Source of the DNA: SAR86 cluster bacterium
Lineage (GTDB): Bacteria; Pseudomonadota; Gammaproteobacteria; Pseudomonadales; Azotimanducaceae
Direction: 5' to 3'
Length of the DNA stretch: 6,234 nt
Assembly (NCBI GenBank): GCA_013204195.1
Contig: JABMOJ010000120.1
Coordinates: 1-6,234, forward strand
A program made the translations under genes and the position numbers. Within the stretch, counting starts at the first letter, position 1. Every line of letters starts with the position of its first letter. Below the pieces are notes generated by a model, which worked only from the letters and a program-made list of their open reading frames with translations, was not told the DNA's origin and searched no databases. Shown piece after piece: positions 1 to 6,188 of this stretch.

Positions 1-1729
1 CACCACCGGTGAACCTATTGGTGCGAAATAGCTGAGCGTACCCGGGTGTGAGGGTGCTGACATCAAACAGCGGTAAGGCTTGCTGGTCTTGCTCGCCGGT
101 ATAAAGGTAAAACAATCTAGGTTCTAGCGTTTGCTCGAGTGCGGTGTTGCCAATTTTGATGGGGCGAGTGAATATCAGCCCGGCATCCAAATAAAAAGTT
201 CGAGTGGTCAATCGCGGACGTTGATCAACATCTGTCTGGGTGTTGTCGAGTTGATATTGGCGGTGGGTCAGCTTCAGCCCGGGTGTCACAAAGCCCCATC
301 GTTGTCGATAGGGGTGGGACAGGTCCAGTGCTGCAGTGGTTCGCTCACCAGTGATGCGGAGTAAGCCCTTCGGGTCGTTCGGGTCTATCCCCAGAGGGCC
401 GTCGGATTTATCAAAGTGGGCGTATTCGAGGCGGGAAGCCAGTTGCCAGCGACCGGATCGGGCCGTATGCTCGCGGGCTAGCATGGGTAATATGGCGTAT
501 TGTTCCGGGTCAAAGATATCGAGATTTTGAAAGTCTCTGACGGTCACGCTCGCCAGCCAGTCCTTACCGCGATAAAGGGTCTGGGCGAGTTGGTCAAGGC
601 CCGGCGAGCGTCTATTCGCTTGGTTCAGATCGATGGGCGTCATGAATGGCTGGCTAGATGCGGCGCCGACATCGGCGCCGATATCAGTCAGGTAGTCCAC
701 GTCGGAGACGGCGCTGTAATTGACAGCGGTCTGCCAGCGACTCGCCTGTCCACCCTGGTGCCGCAAGTCAATGTACCAGCGGCTTCTGGCCTCAAACTCG
801 GTATCTGTGGCCTCTGCCTGCAAGCTGCGCTGGTCAAAGATTTTGTCGCGGTTGATGTAGCCGGCATTGATCTCGTTTCGAGTTCCTGGTGTCAGATAGC
901 GAAATTGGCCATCATGAACCAGACCGCGACGAGTCAGGCTGCGAAGCTGATAGGTCGCGTCGCGATTCGGCGCCAGGTTAAAGTAGTAGGGTATGTTGAT
1001 GTCAGTGCCGTTGATGCCCCCGGAGCCAATATTAGGCAGCAAAAAACCTGATTGACGCGCATCGTTGATGGGAAACCTGAGCCAGGGCAGGTACATCACC
1101 GGTACCTCTTTGATGGCAAGTGTCACGTCTTTGGCGACACCAAAGCCCGCTTGGGTGTCGAGCACAAATTGCTGGCCGCGCAGAGACCAGGTGTTGCTGC
1201 CAGGGTCGCAACGGGTCAGTGTGCCGTCGGCAATAGTGACAACCTGGTCTGAATCCTGCCGCAGCCGATCTGCAGAGCCCCGCAGATTAGCGCGATGTAG
1301 TAAAAATGTCGCGTCTTCGACCTGTCCCGTGTTATCAAGCAGGTTAGAGGTCGCGTGTGCGCCGGTCATCAGAAAACCCGGTCGACGGATGATGAGTGGT
1401 CCTTCGATAGTGGCTAGCTTGGATGCTTCATCGATGCGAACGAAAGGCGCAGTAATCAGCGTATCGCCTCGCGTTATTTCCACCGCGCCCTGTAAGGTGC
1501 TGGACTGCTCGAACAGATGCACTGCAGACTCTGCCGTGGCGTTGATTTCAGTGTCTTGCGGGTCGCCACTGACAGATGGCTCCAGATAGGCGCCAGTGCA
1601 AAATGGCGCGAGCCGGGCAGCAGCTTCGGTGGGGAGCTGTTCGGCGGCTACCCAGTCGAGTTGAGCCGCGGATAATGGTGGCTCTGCGGCCAGGCTGCCC
1701 ATTGAAATCAGCGCTGCGGCCAGCGCCAA
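1..1729 (-). CDS. lptD: LPS-assembly protein LptD, partial (C-terminus beyond left edge)
   Basis: LptD is the outer-membrane beta-barrel that, with the lipoprotein LptE, inserts lipopolysaccharide into the outer leaflet. The minus-strand frame is open from base 1853 to base 1. Numbered from a TTG at 1729, residues 1-15 are a hydrophobic signal core ending SLAA. Cys44 (PFCTG) and Cys174 (TRCDPGSNTW) correspond to the two N-terminal disulfide cysteines of E. coli LptD; the C-terminal cysteine pair would lie off the window. Roughly residues 60-190 resemble the LptA-like jellyroll. The barrel entry follows, with MYLPWLRFP (212-220), SGF (227-229) and PYYFNLAPN (247-255). The last codons read FRTNRFTGG (568-576), a recognisable LptD barrel motif. 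About 576 residues are present; family members are usually about 780-950. The start is unresolved: TTG 1729 is the earliest ATG/GTG/TTG in frame, but it leaves the signal peptide without positive charges, and the likely n-region (two Arg) is encoded at about 1741-1792. Confidence 0.93.
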   Translation of the reverse strand, partial: MALAAALISMGSLAAEPPLSAAQLDWVAAEQLPTEAAARLAPFCTGAYLEPSVSGDPQDTEINATAESAVHLFEQSSTLQGAVEITRGDTLITAPFVRIDEASKLATIEGPLIIRRPGFLMTGAHATSNLLDNTGQVEDATFLLHRANLRGSADRLRQDSDQVVTIADGTLTRCDPGSNTWSLRGQQFVLDTQAGFGVAKDVTLAIKEVPVMYLPWLRFPINDARQSGFLLPNIGSGGINGTDINIPYYFNLAPNRDATYQLRSLTRRGLVHDGQFRYLTPGTRNEINAGYINRDKIFDQRSLQAEATDTEFEARSRWYIDLRHQGGQASRWQTAVNYSAVSDVDYLTDIGADVGAASSQPFMTPIDLNQANRRSPGLDQLAQTLYRGKDWLASVTVRDFQNLDIFDPEQYAILPMLAREHTARSGRWQLASRLEYAHFDKSDGPLGIDPNDPKGLLRITGERTTAALDLSHPYRQRWGFVTPGLKLTHRQYQLDNTQTDVDQRPRLTTRTFYLDAGLIFTRPIKIGNTALEQTLEPRLFYLYTGEQDQQALPLFDVSTLTPGYAQLFRTNRFTGG

Positions 1730-1823
1730 CAGGGTTAACCACGGGGCCGATCGGTCTGTTGTGCGCGCCGCGGAAATGAATGATGCAGTGATAAGGAGTG
1801 GCCTTGGGTAAAGTGGATGGGGG

Positions 1824-1864
1824 ATAATAAAACATTCAATGTGAGAGTTCAGTTAAATTGTCAA
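1824..1864 (-). promoter_or_regulatory. Candidate promoter region for lptD
   Basis: On the minus strand, CTGAAC (1852-1847) and TATTAT (1829-1824) are separated by 17 bases, giving a plausible sigma-70 pair with a start site near 1817. A perfect TTGACA lies just upstream (1864-1859), but no good -10 box follows it at 16-18 bases. If the first pair is correct, transcription begins downstream of the only upstream ATG (1835), which bears on the lptD start problem. This is pattern matching only. Confidence 0.3.
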
Positions 1865-1888
1865 AGTTGATGTGCTATCCGTTGCGCC

Positions 1889-1895
1889 AGGTGAT
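1889..1895 (+). promoter_or_regulatory. Shine-Dalgarno that decides the amgK start
   Basis: AGGTGAT is a continuous match to the 3' part of the consensus TAAGGAGGTGAT. Its AGG ends seven bases before ATG 1899. The alternative GTG at 1872 has no comparable site, so ATG 1899 is preferred. Confidence 0.6.
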
Positions 1896-1898
1896 GCT

Positions 1899-2969
1899 AT
1901 GAGCCAGGCGAGTTCAACTCCTCAAGCGCTGGCGAGTGAGCGGCAGGCTGCGTTGGCCGCCTGGGCGCTGGCGTCGTTGCAGCTAGCTGGCATCCCTGAT
2001 TTCCAGAATTATCGATTGATGGTGGCCTCAGATGATGCCAGTTTTCGTCGTTACTTCCGAGCGACCAGTGAGACTCATGCTACCGACACTTATATTTTTG
2101 TCGACGCGCCGCCGGACAAGGAAGACAGTCGACCGTTTGTGCAGGTCCAGGCCATGCTGGCGGGCGCCGGGCTTGCGGTGCCGCGAATTTATCGGGCGGA
2201 CCTAGCTCAGGGGTTTATGATGCTCGCCGATTTCGGCGACACGCTGTACCTAGACATGCTTGCTGACAACCAGGCATTCCAGATTGAAACCCGCTATCAG
2301 GCAGCTTTCGAAGGTATTCGGCAGATGCAGCAGATTCGCGTGTTGGAGCAATTGCCGGTTTATGATGACGCCAAGCTGCGAACTGAGATGGCGTTGTTTA
2401 CCGATTGGTTTTTGGCTCAGCAGTTGGCTCTGGTGGTCGAGCCGCGCGAGCAAGCCTTGATTCAGCAGCTGTTCGACGCACTAGTGACAGCCGCTCTGTC
2501 CCAGCCTCAAGTCTTTGTCCATCGTGATTATCATTGCCGTAATCTGATGGTTATTGCCGGTGAGCAACCAGGCATTATCGACTTTCAGGATGCGGTCAGG
2601 GGACCCTTGACCTATGATTTGGTGTCCTTGCTAAAAGATTGTTATCACCAATTTCCCCGGTCGCAGGTGGTGGGCTGGGTGAACCAAGCCCATCGGCAAT
2701 GGATGCAGAGTGTCCCTGAAAGTCCGGTGGAGGCGGCTGAATTCCTGCGCTGGTTTGACCTCATGGGCATGCAGCGGCATCTGAAGTGTGCGGGCATTTT
2801 TTCGCGGCTGAATCTGCGGGACGGCAAGACCCGCTACCTCAATGATATTCCGTTGGTCTTGGCCTACATTGTTGAAGTTTGCGGCCTCTACCCTGAGTTT
2901 ACAGAGATCGGGGCTTGGCTTTCTGAGCAGGTATTACCTCGCTTGGATGCCATTGAGGGCGGTAAGTGA
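1899..2969 (+). CDS. amgK: N-acetylmuramate/N-acetylglucosamine kinase AmgK
   Basis: AmgK is a cytoplasmic sugar kinase of the aminoglycoside-phosphotransferase fold. It uses ATP to phosphorylate MurNAc (and GlcNAc) at the anomeric C1 hydroxyl, the first step of the anhMurNAc-6-P-independent peptidoglycan recycling route described in Pseudomonas. From ATG 1899 the protein is 356 residues, slightly longer than the roughly 340 of P. putida AmgK. Visible motifs are SDDASFRRYFR (44-54) in the N-lobe; the Brenner-type catalytic loop HRDYHCRN (208-215) with Asp210 as probable catalytic base; and DFQDAV (from 228) with the metal-binding Asp228. The C-lobe holds DLMGMQRHLK and RDGKTRYLNDIP, both close to Pseudomonas AmgK. 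The stop overlaps the start of murU (GTGA), so the two are probably translationally coupled. A nine-codon longer form from GTG 1872 is possible but less likely. The partner murU excludes an antibiotic-resistance kinase as the main reading. Confidence 0.93.
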   Translation: MSQASSTPQALASERQAALAAWALASLQLAGIPDFQNYRLMVASDDASFRRYFRATSETHATDTYIFVDAPPDKEDSRPFVQVQAMLAGAGLAVPRIYRADLAQGFMMLADFGDTLYLDMLADNQAFQIETRYQAAFEGIRQMQQIRVLEQLPVYDDAKLRTEMALFTDWFLAQQLALVVEPREQALIQQLFDALVTAALSQPQVFVHRDYHCRNLMVIAGEQPGIIDFQDAVRGPLTYDLVSLLKDCYHQFPRSQVVGWVNQAHRQWMQSVPESPVEAAEFLRWFDLMGMQRHLKCAGIFSRLNLRDGKTRYLNDIPLVLAYIVEVCGLYPEFTEIGAWLSEQVLPRLDAIEGGK

Positions 2970-3625
2970 AGGCGATGATTCTAGCTGCCGGGGAGGGCCG
3001 GCGTATGTTGCCATTGACGGCCCATACCCCCAAGCCCTTACTTAAAGTGCATGACAAAGCCTTGATTGAATGGCATCTCGAGGGTCTGGCGCGGGCTGGA
3101 TTTGCTGAAATCGTGATCAATGTGCACTACCAGGGAGACAAAATTCAGCACTACTTAGGTGATGGTAGCGCCTTTGGGTTGCATATTACTTATTCGGTTG
3201 AGCCTGTCTTGCTGGAAACCGCCGGTGGAATTCATCATGCGCTTGCACAGCTAGGTACTGATGACGAACCCTTTGCCGTTGTAAATGGCGATATCTATAC
3301 CGATTTTGATTTCTCGTTGCTGCCGAAACGCCTCAATGGGCGGGCGGCGATACTCGTGATGGTGGATAATCCGCTCCATCATCCCTCGGGTGATTTCAGT
3401 CTGACTGCCGCCGGTCAGCTCGGCACTGGTCTCCAGCGTTTGACTTACTCGGGTGTCGGCGTCTATTCGCCGAGTCTATTCCGTGGCCTGCGGGAAGGCC
3501 CTGTCAGGCTCCGCGAAGTGTTTGCGGCGGCGATAGAGGCTGACCTGCTGGGCGGCCAATATTACGGCGGTCATTGGACCGACGTGGGTACGCCGGCGCG
3601 GCTGGCGATATTGAATGCCAGTTAG
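2966..3625 (+). CDS. murU: N-acetylmuramate alpha-1-phosphate uridylyltransferase MurU
   Basis: MurU transfers UMP from UTP to MurNAc-1-phosphate, giving UDP-MurNAc that re-enters peptidoglycan precursor synthesis downstream of MurA/MurB. In Pseudomonas this bypass gives intrinsic tolerance to fosfomycin. The 219-residue protein is a single nucleotidyltransferase domain of family length. It opens with MKAMILAAGEGRRMLPLT and then PKPLL (22-26), the nucleotide-binding signature. NGD (107-109) supplies metal-ligand Asp109, and HWTDVGTPARL near the C-terminus supplies Asp206. The start is GTG 2966, overlapping the amgK stop by four bases; a purine-rich stretch (GAGGGCGG) precedes it. The first residues then match the usual MKAMILAAG opening, so the internal ATG at 2975 is rejected. 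Other sugar-1-P nucleotidyltransferases (RmlA, GlmU N-domain) share the fold; the short length and the amgK neighbour favour MurU. Confidence 0.93.
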   Translation: MKAMILAAGEGRRMLPLTAHTPKPLLKVHDKALIEWHLEGLARAGFAEIVINVHYQGDKIQHYLGDGSAFGLHITYSVEPVLLETAGGIHHALAQLGTDDEPFAVVNGDIYTDFDFSLLPKRLNGRAAILVMVDNPLHHPSGDFSLTAAGQLGTGLQRLTYSGVGVYSPSLFRGLREGPVRLREVFAAAIEADLLGGQYYGGHWTDVGTPARLAILNAS

Positions 3626-3637
3626 GTTGCGCCCTAG

Positions 3638-3651
3638 AGATTCAAGAATCT
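3638..3651. repeat. 14-bp palindrome between murU and rpe
   Basis: AGATTCAAGAATCT is an exact inverted repeat of six bases around AA. It has no following T-run, so it is a poor terminator. It abuts the proposed -35 box of the rpe promoter and could be an operator, or chance. Confidence 0.35.
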
Positions 3652-3679
3652 GACTTTCCGCCGCATAACACGGTAGAAT
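3650..3679 (+). promoter_or_regulatory. Candidate sigma-70 promoter for rpe
   Basis: CTGACT (3650-3655) and TAGAAT (3674-3679) are 18 bases apart, each close to consensus, with a predicted start near 3686. If used, it lies after ATG 3678 and only about 10 bases before ATG 3696, so the rpe message would have a very short leader. Rpe could instead be read through from amgK-murU. Confidence 0.35.
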
Positions 3680-3695
3680 GGTGGGATATTTTTTA

Positions 3696-4385
3696 ATGGG
3701 ATTGCATGTTTTGGAACCTTTGATCGCCCCTTCAATTTTGTCGGCAGATTTCGCCCGCTTGGGTCAGGAAGTAGATGCGGTACTCGCAGCCGGTGCTGAC
3801 ATCGTTCATTTTGATGTTATGGACAACCACTATGTGCCGAATCTCACCATCGGTCCCATGGTCTGTAAGGCATTACGTCGTTATGGGGTGACTGCGCCGA
3901 TCGACGTTCACCTGATGGTGAAGCCTGTGGACCGGCTAATCGGTGATTTTATCGAGGCGGGCGCCAGTTACATTACGTTCCATCCCGAAGCCAGTGAGCA
4001 TATCGACAGATCTTTAGAGCTTATCCGTGCCGGTGGCTGCCAATGTGGCTTGGTCTTTAATCCAACAACGTCGTTGCAGTATCTCGATTACGTCATGGAT
4101 AAGATCGACATGGTGCTGATTATGTCGATAAACCCCGGTTTCGGTGGGCAAAGTTTTATACCCTCGACTTACGCGAAGCTAGCCCAGGCCCGAAAAATGA
4201 TTGATGCCAGCGGCCGTGATATTCGTTTGGAGATCGACGGTGGCGTCAAAATCGATAATATCGGCAAAATCAAAGACGCCGGTGCCGACACGTTTGTAGC
4301 GGGTTCGGCGATCTTTGGCGCGGCGGATTATGCGGCAACCATTGCGGCTATGAAGCGCGAAATTAACGGGACAGCGCGATCTTGA
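3696..4385 (+). CDS. rpe: Ribulose-phosphate 3-epimerase
   Basis: Rpe interconverts D-ribulose 5-phosphate and D-xylulose 5-phosphate in the non-oxidative pentose phosphate pathway. It supplies pentose and, through transketolase, erythrose 4-phosphate for aromatic synthesis. The protein is a complete TIM barrel, 229 residues from ATG 3696 against 225 in E. coli, and nearly collinear with it. Landmarks are [14 protein letters not shown] (10-23), [12 protein letters not shown] (38-49) with His38 and catalytic Asp40, DVHLM with His72, the phosphate-binding segment NPGFGGQSF, and EIDGGVK with catalytic Asp181. An in-frame ATG at 3678 would add six residues; 3696 is preferred because GGGA (3683-3686) lies nine bases upstream and the result is closer to family length. 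TTG starts at 3702, 3711 or 3720 cannot be excluded. It follows murU by 70 bases and precedes the trpE control region. Confidence 0.95.
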   Translation: MGLHVLEPLIAPSILSADFARLGQEVDAVLAAGADIVHFDVMDNHYVPNLTIGPMVCKALRRYGVTAPIDVHLMVKPVDRLIGDFIEAGASYITFHPEASEHIDRSLELIRAGGCQCGLVFNPTTSLQYLDYVMDKIDMVLIMSINPGFGGQSFIPSTYAKLAQARKMIDASGRDIRLEIDGGVKIDNIGKIKDAGADTFVAGSAIFGAADYAATIAAMKREINGTARS

Positions 4386-4448
4386 TTCAGGTCCTGTCGT
4401 CATTTAAGCTTCCGCTTCTTTGTTCGGATTCAGCCCTTTTGTGTGGGT

Positions 4449-4456
4449 TGTATACA
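4449..4456. promoter_or_regulatory. TGTATACA palindrome upstream of trpE promoter
   Basis: This perfect 8-bp palindrome is centred at about -37 relative to the predicted trpE start, with outer G/C bases at 4447 and 4458 also symmetric. The position suits a transcription-factor site where the -35 box is missing. It does not match the E. coli TrpR operator (ACTAGT-type half sites), so the binding protein is unknown; an 8-mer palindrome can also arise by chance. Confidence 0.25.
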
Positions 4457-4477
4457 GCTCATGATTAATCCAGACCC

Positions 4478-4483
4478 TATAAT
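4478..4483 (+). promoter_or_regulatory. -10 box of probable trpE promoter
   Basis: A perfect TATAAT gives a predicted transcription start near 4490 and a leader of about 136 bases before trpE. No -35 hexamer is found at 16-18 bases upstream (the positions read AGCTCA, CAGCTC and ACAGCT). The promoter is therefore either weak or activator-aided. Confidence 0.45.
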
Positions 4484-4511
4484 GCTATATCCCCGCACTC
4501 CTTCGTCTTGG

Positions 4512-4533
4512 CGATGGTGAATCATCACCGTTG
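4512..4533 (+). other. Leader hairpin in trpE 5' region
   Basis: GGTGA (4516-4520) pairs perfectly with TCACC (4525-4529) across an ATCA loop. Four weaker outer pairs, two of them G-U, extend the stem. It includes the ATG of the small 4514-4561 frame. There is no T-tract, so it is not a terminator by itself. Confidence 0.35.
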
Positions 4534-4614
4534 GAATGGCAGCTTGTTGGCTTGCAGTTAACAGCCGGTTGTCGAAGAGAATATCGCTTATCGAAGTTTG
4601 CTAATTGTTACTCT

Positions 4615-4618
4615 GGAG
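4615..4618 (+). promoter_or_regulatory. Shine-Dalgarno that decides the trpE start
   Basis: GGAG ends seven bases before ATG 4626, a near-ideal spacing. The upstream in-frame TTG at 4605 has no such site, and its codons include the Shine-Dalgarno itself. Confidence 0.75.
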
Positions 4619-4625
4619 AAAAATC

Positions 4626-6188
4626 ATGACATCGGATGATTTTGCCAAATTTGCCGCACAAGGTTTCAATCATATTCCCGTCACTCGTGAGGTGCTGGCT
4701 GACCTCGACACCCCGTTGTCCAGCTACATCAAGGTCGCACGCGGAAGCTACAGTTACCTGCTTGAGTCTGCGGCTCAGGGCGCAGAAAAATGGGCGAGAT
4801 ATTCCATGGTCGGCTTGCCCAGCAGTCAGGTGTTGAAGGTTTTCGGTCATGAAGTGGTGCTGGAGTCGCAGGGCGTTGAGACGGATCGCTTTACTTGTGA
4901 AGATCCACTGGCCTATGTGGAAGAATTCCAGGCACGCTTTCGCTACCCGCCGATTGAAAATTTACCGATTTATACTGGTGGCCTGGTAGGTTATTTCGGC
5001 TACGACACGGTTCGTTATGTTGAAAAAAGAGTCCAGCACAGTATGCCGCCTGACTCTATCGGCACGCCAGATATACTGCTCATGGTGTCTAACGATGTCA
5101 TGGTGTTTGATAATGTTAAAGGTAAACTTCATCTCATAACCCATGCTGACCCAGCGGTAGAAAATGCGTTTGTATCAGCGCAGGCTCGACTCGATGATAT
5201 GGCCGCGGGTATGCAGGCACTGATTCCGGTAGATATTCGCAAGCCCAGTGTCGGCCCTGCCATTCACGAAGAAGATTTTGTCTCGAGCTATGGTCAAAGT
5301 CGATTTAAGGCAGATGTGGAGAAAATCAAAGATTATATTCAAGCGGGTGACGTCATGCAGGTGGTGCTGTCACAGCGGATGTCCATCACCCTTGAGAGCG
5401 ACCCGTTAAATTTGTATCGAGCGCTGCGAGCGCTCAACCCCTCGCCTTACATGTATTACATGGATCTGGGTGATTTCCATATCGTGAGTTCATCGCCAGA
5501 AATTTTGGCACGATTAGATAATGGTCAAGTGACCGTCAGGCCATTGGCTGGTACTCGTCGGCGCGGAATTGATGAGGTTGAGGATCTGGCCTTGGAGCAG
5601 GAGCTGTTAGCCGATACAAAAGAGCTAGCCGAACATTTGATGTTGATCGATCTGGGACGTAACGATATTGGTAGGGTGTGTGAGACTGGCAGCGTTGAGG
5701 TGACAGAGATGATGACAGTGGAGCGTTATGCCCATGTCATGCACATCGCATCAAATGTTCAGGGGCAACTGGCCGCAAGTTATACCGCGATGGATCTATT
5801 GCGCGCGACACTGCCGGTCGGGACCTTAAGTGGTGCGCCTAAAGTCAGGGCGCTCGAAATTATTGATGAATGTGAGCCGGAAAAACGCGGAATTTTCGGC
5901 GGCGCTGTGGGCTATTTGTCTTGGAACGGTAATATGGATACCGCGATAGCCATTCGCACCGCCGTCGTCAAAGATCGCACGCTCTATGTTCAGGCGGGCG
6001 CTGGGATCGTCGCGGATTCAGTGGCTGAGTCTGAGTGGCAGGAAACGATCAATAAGGCGCGGTCGATTTTTCGGGCTGTCGCGTTAGCCGAGGCGGGTTT
6101 GGGAATCGACACCAAGGCGGAAAATTTGCGAGTGTATAATTCAGCTGAGGTACGTAAGACCGTGGGCGAAGTAGGGGATTCTAAATGA
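4626..6188 (+). CDS. trpE: Anthranilate synthase component I
   Basis: TrpE converts chorismate to anthranilate, the committed step of tryptophan synthesis, using ammonia delivered by its glutaminase partner TrpG. The product is 520 residues, a little longer than the 492 of P. aeruginosa TrpE, mostly from a C-terminal tail after RAVALAEAG. The N-terminal domain carries LLES (45-48), the segment tied to tryptophan feedback binding; NPSPYMYY (271-278) also belongs to that site. The chorismate-binding domain shows PLAGTRRRG (306-314), LIDLGRND (ending Asp347), GTLSGAPK (399-406), GGAVGY, NGNMDTAIAIRT and QAGAGIVADS. All expected regions are present, so the enzyme should be active and feedback-inhibited. 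One local variant is MQVVLSQRMS, with Leu248 where P. aeruginosa TrpE has Pro. The start is set by GGAG at 4615. The stop overlaps the trpG start (ATGA), implying coupled synthesis of the two subunits. PabB is less likely given the near full-length match to TrpE. Confidence 0.97.
   Translation: MTSDDFAKFAAQGFNHIPVTREVLADLDTPLSSYIKVARGSYSYLLESAAQGAEKWARYSMVGLPSSQVLKVFGHEVVLESQGVETDRFTCEDPLAYVEEFQARFRYPPIENLPIYTGGLVGYFGYDTVRYVEKRVQHSMPPDSIGTPDILLMVSNDVMVFDNVKGKLHLITHADPAVENAFVSAQARLDDMAAGMQALIPVDIRKPSVGPAIHEEDFVSSYGQSRFKADVEKIKDYIQAGDVMQVVLSQRMSITLESDPLNLYRALRALNPSPYMYYMDLGDFHIVSSSPEILARLDNGQVTVRPLAGTRRRGIDEVEDLALEQELLADTKELAEHLMLIDLGRNDIGRVCETGSVEVTEMMTVERYAHVMHIASNVQGQLAASYTAMDLLRATLPVGTLSGAPKVRALEIIDECEPEKRGIFGGAVGYLSWNGNMDTAIAIRTAVVKDRTLYVQAGAGIVADSVAESEWQETINKARSIFRAVALAEAGLGIDTKAENLRVYNSAEVRKTVGEVGDSK

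Larger units (their letters stand above)
4386..4625 (+). other. Non-coding rpe-trpE gap, probable trpE control region
   Basis: No protein-like reading frame fills these 240 bases on either strand. They contain a palindrome and TATAAT box (listed separately), a short hairpin, and two overlapping tiny open frames (4514-4561, 15 codons; 4536-4604, 22 codons) with one Trp codon each. There is no GC-rich stem followed by a T-run, so neither an rpe terminator nor a classical attenuator is visible. In Pseudomonas, gph lies between rpe and trpE; no remnant of it is recognisable here. Confidence 0.6.

Noticed and set aside
500..1589. Plus-strand open frames of 183 and 174 codons
   Set aside because: They lie opposite lptD, whose minus-strand frame is stop-free over the whole region and carries recognisable LptD motifs. 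The plus-strand translations show no family motif.
1548..1835. Minus-strand 95-codon frame starting at ATG 1835
   Set aside because: It overlaps lptD in another frame and its product is Arg/Pro-rich with no family resemblance. Its start may matter only as the true lptD start after a base miscall.
1872..1898. GTG 1872 as the amgK start
   Set aside because: It has no Shine-Dalgarno, whereas ATG 1899 is preceded by AGGTGAT at good spacing.
4386..4440. rpe intrinsic terminator
   Set aside because: Only a four-base stem (AAGC/GCTT) and a four-base T-run not preceded by a stem were found; too weak to call.
4605..4625. TTG 4605 as the trpE start
   Set aside because: The added codons contain the trpE Shine-Dalgarno itself, and MTSDDFAKFA from ATG 4626 fits the family N-terminus.
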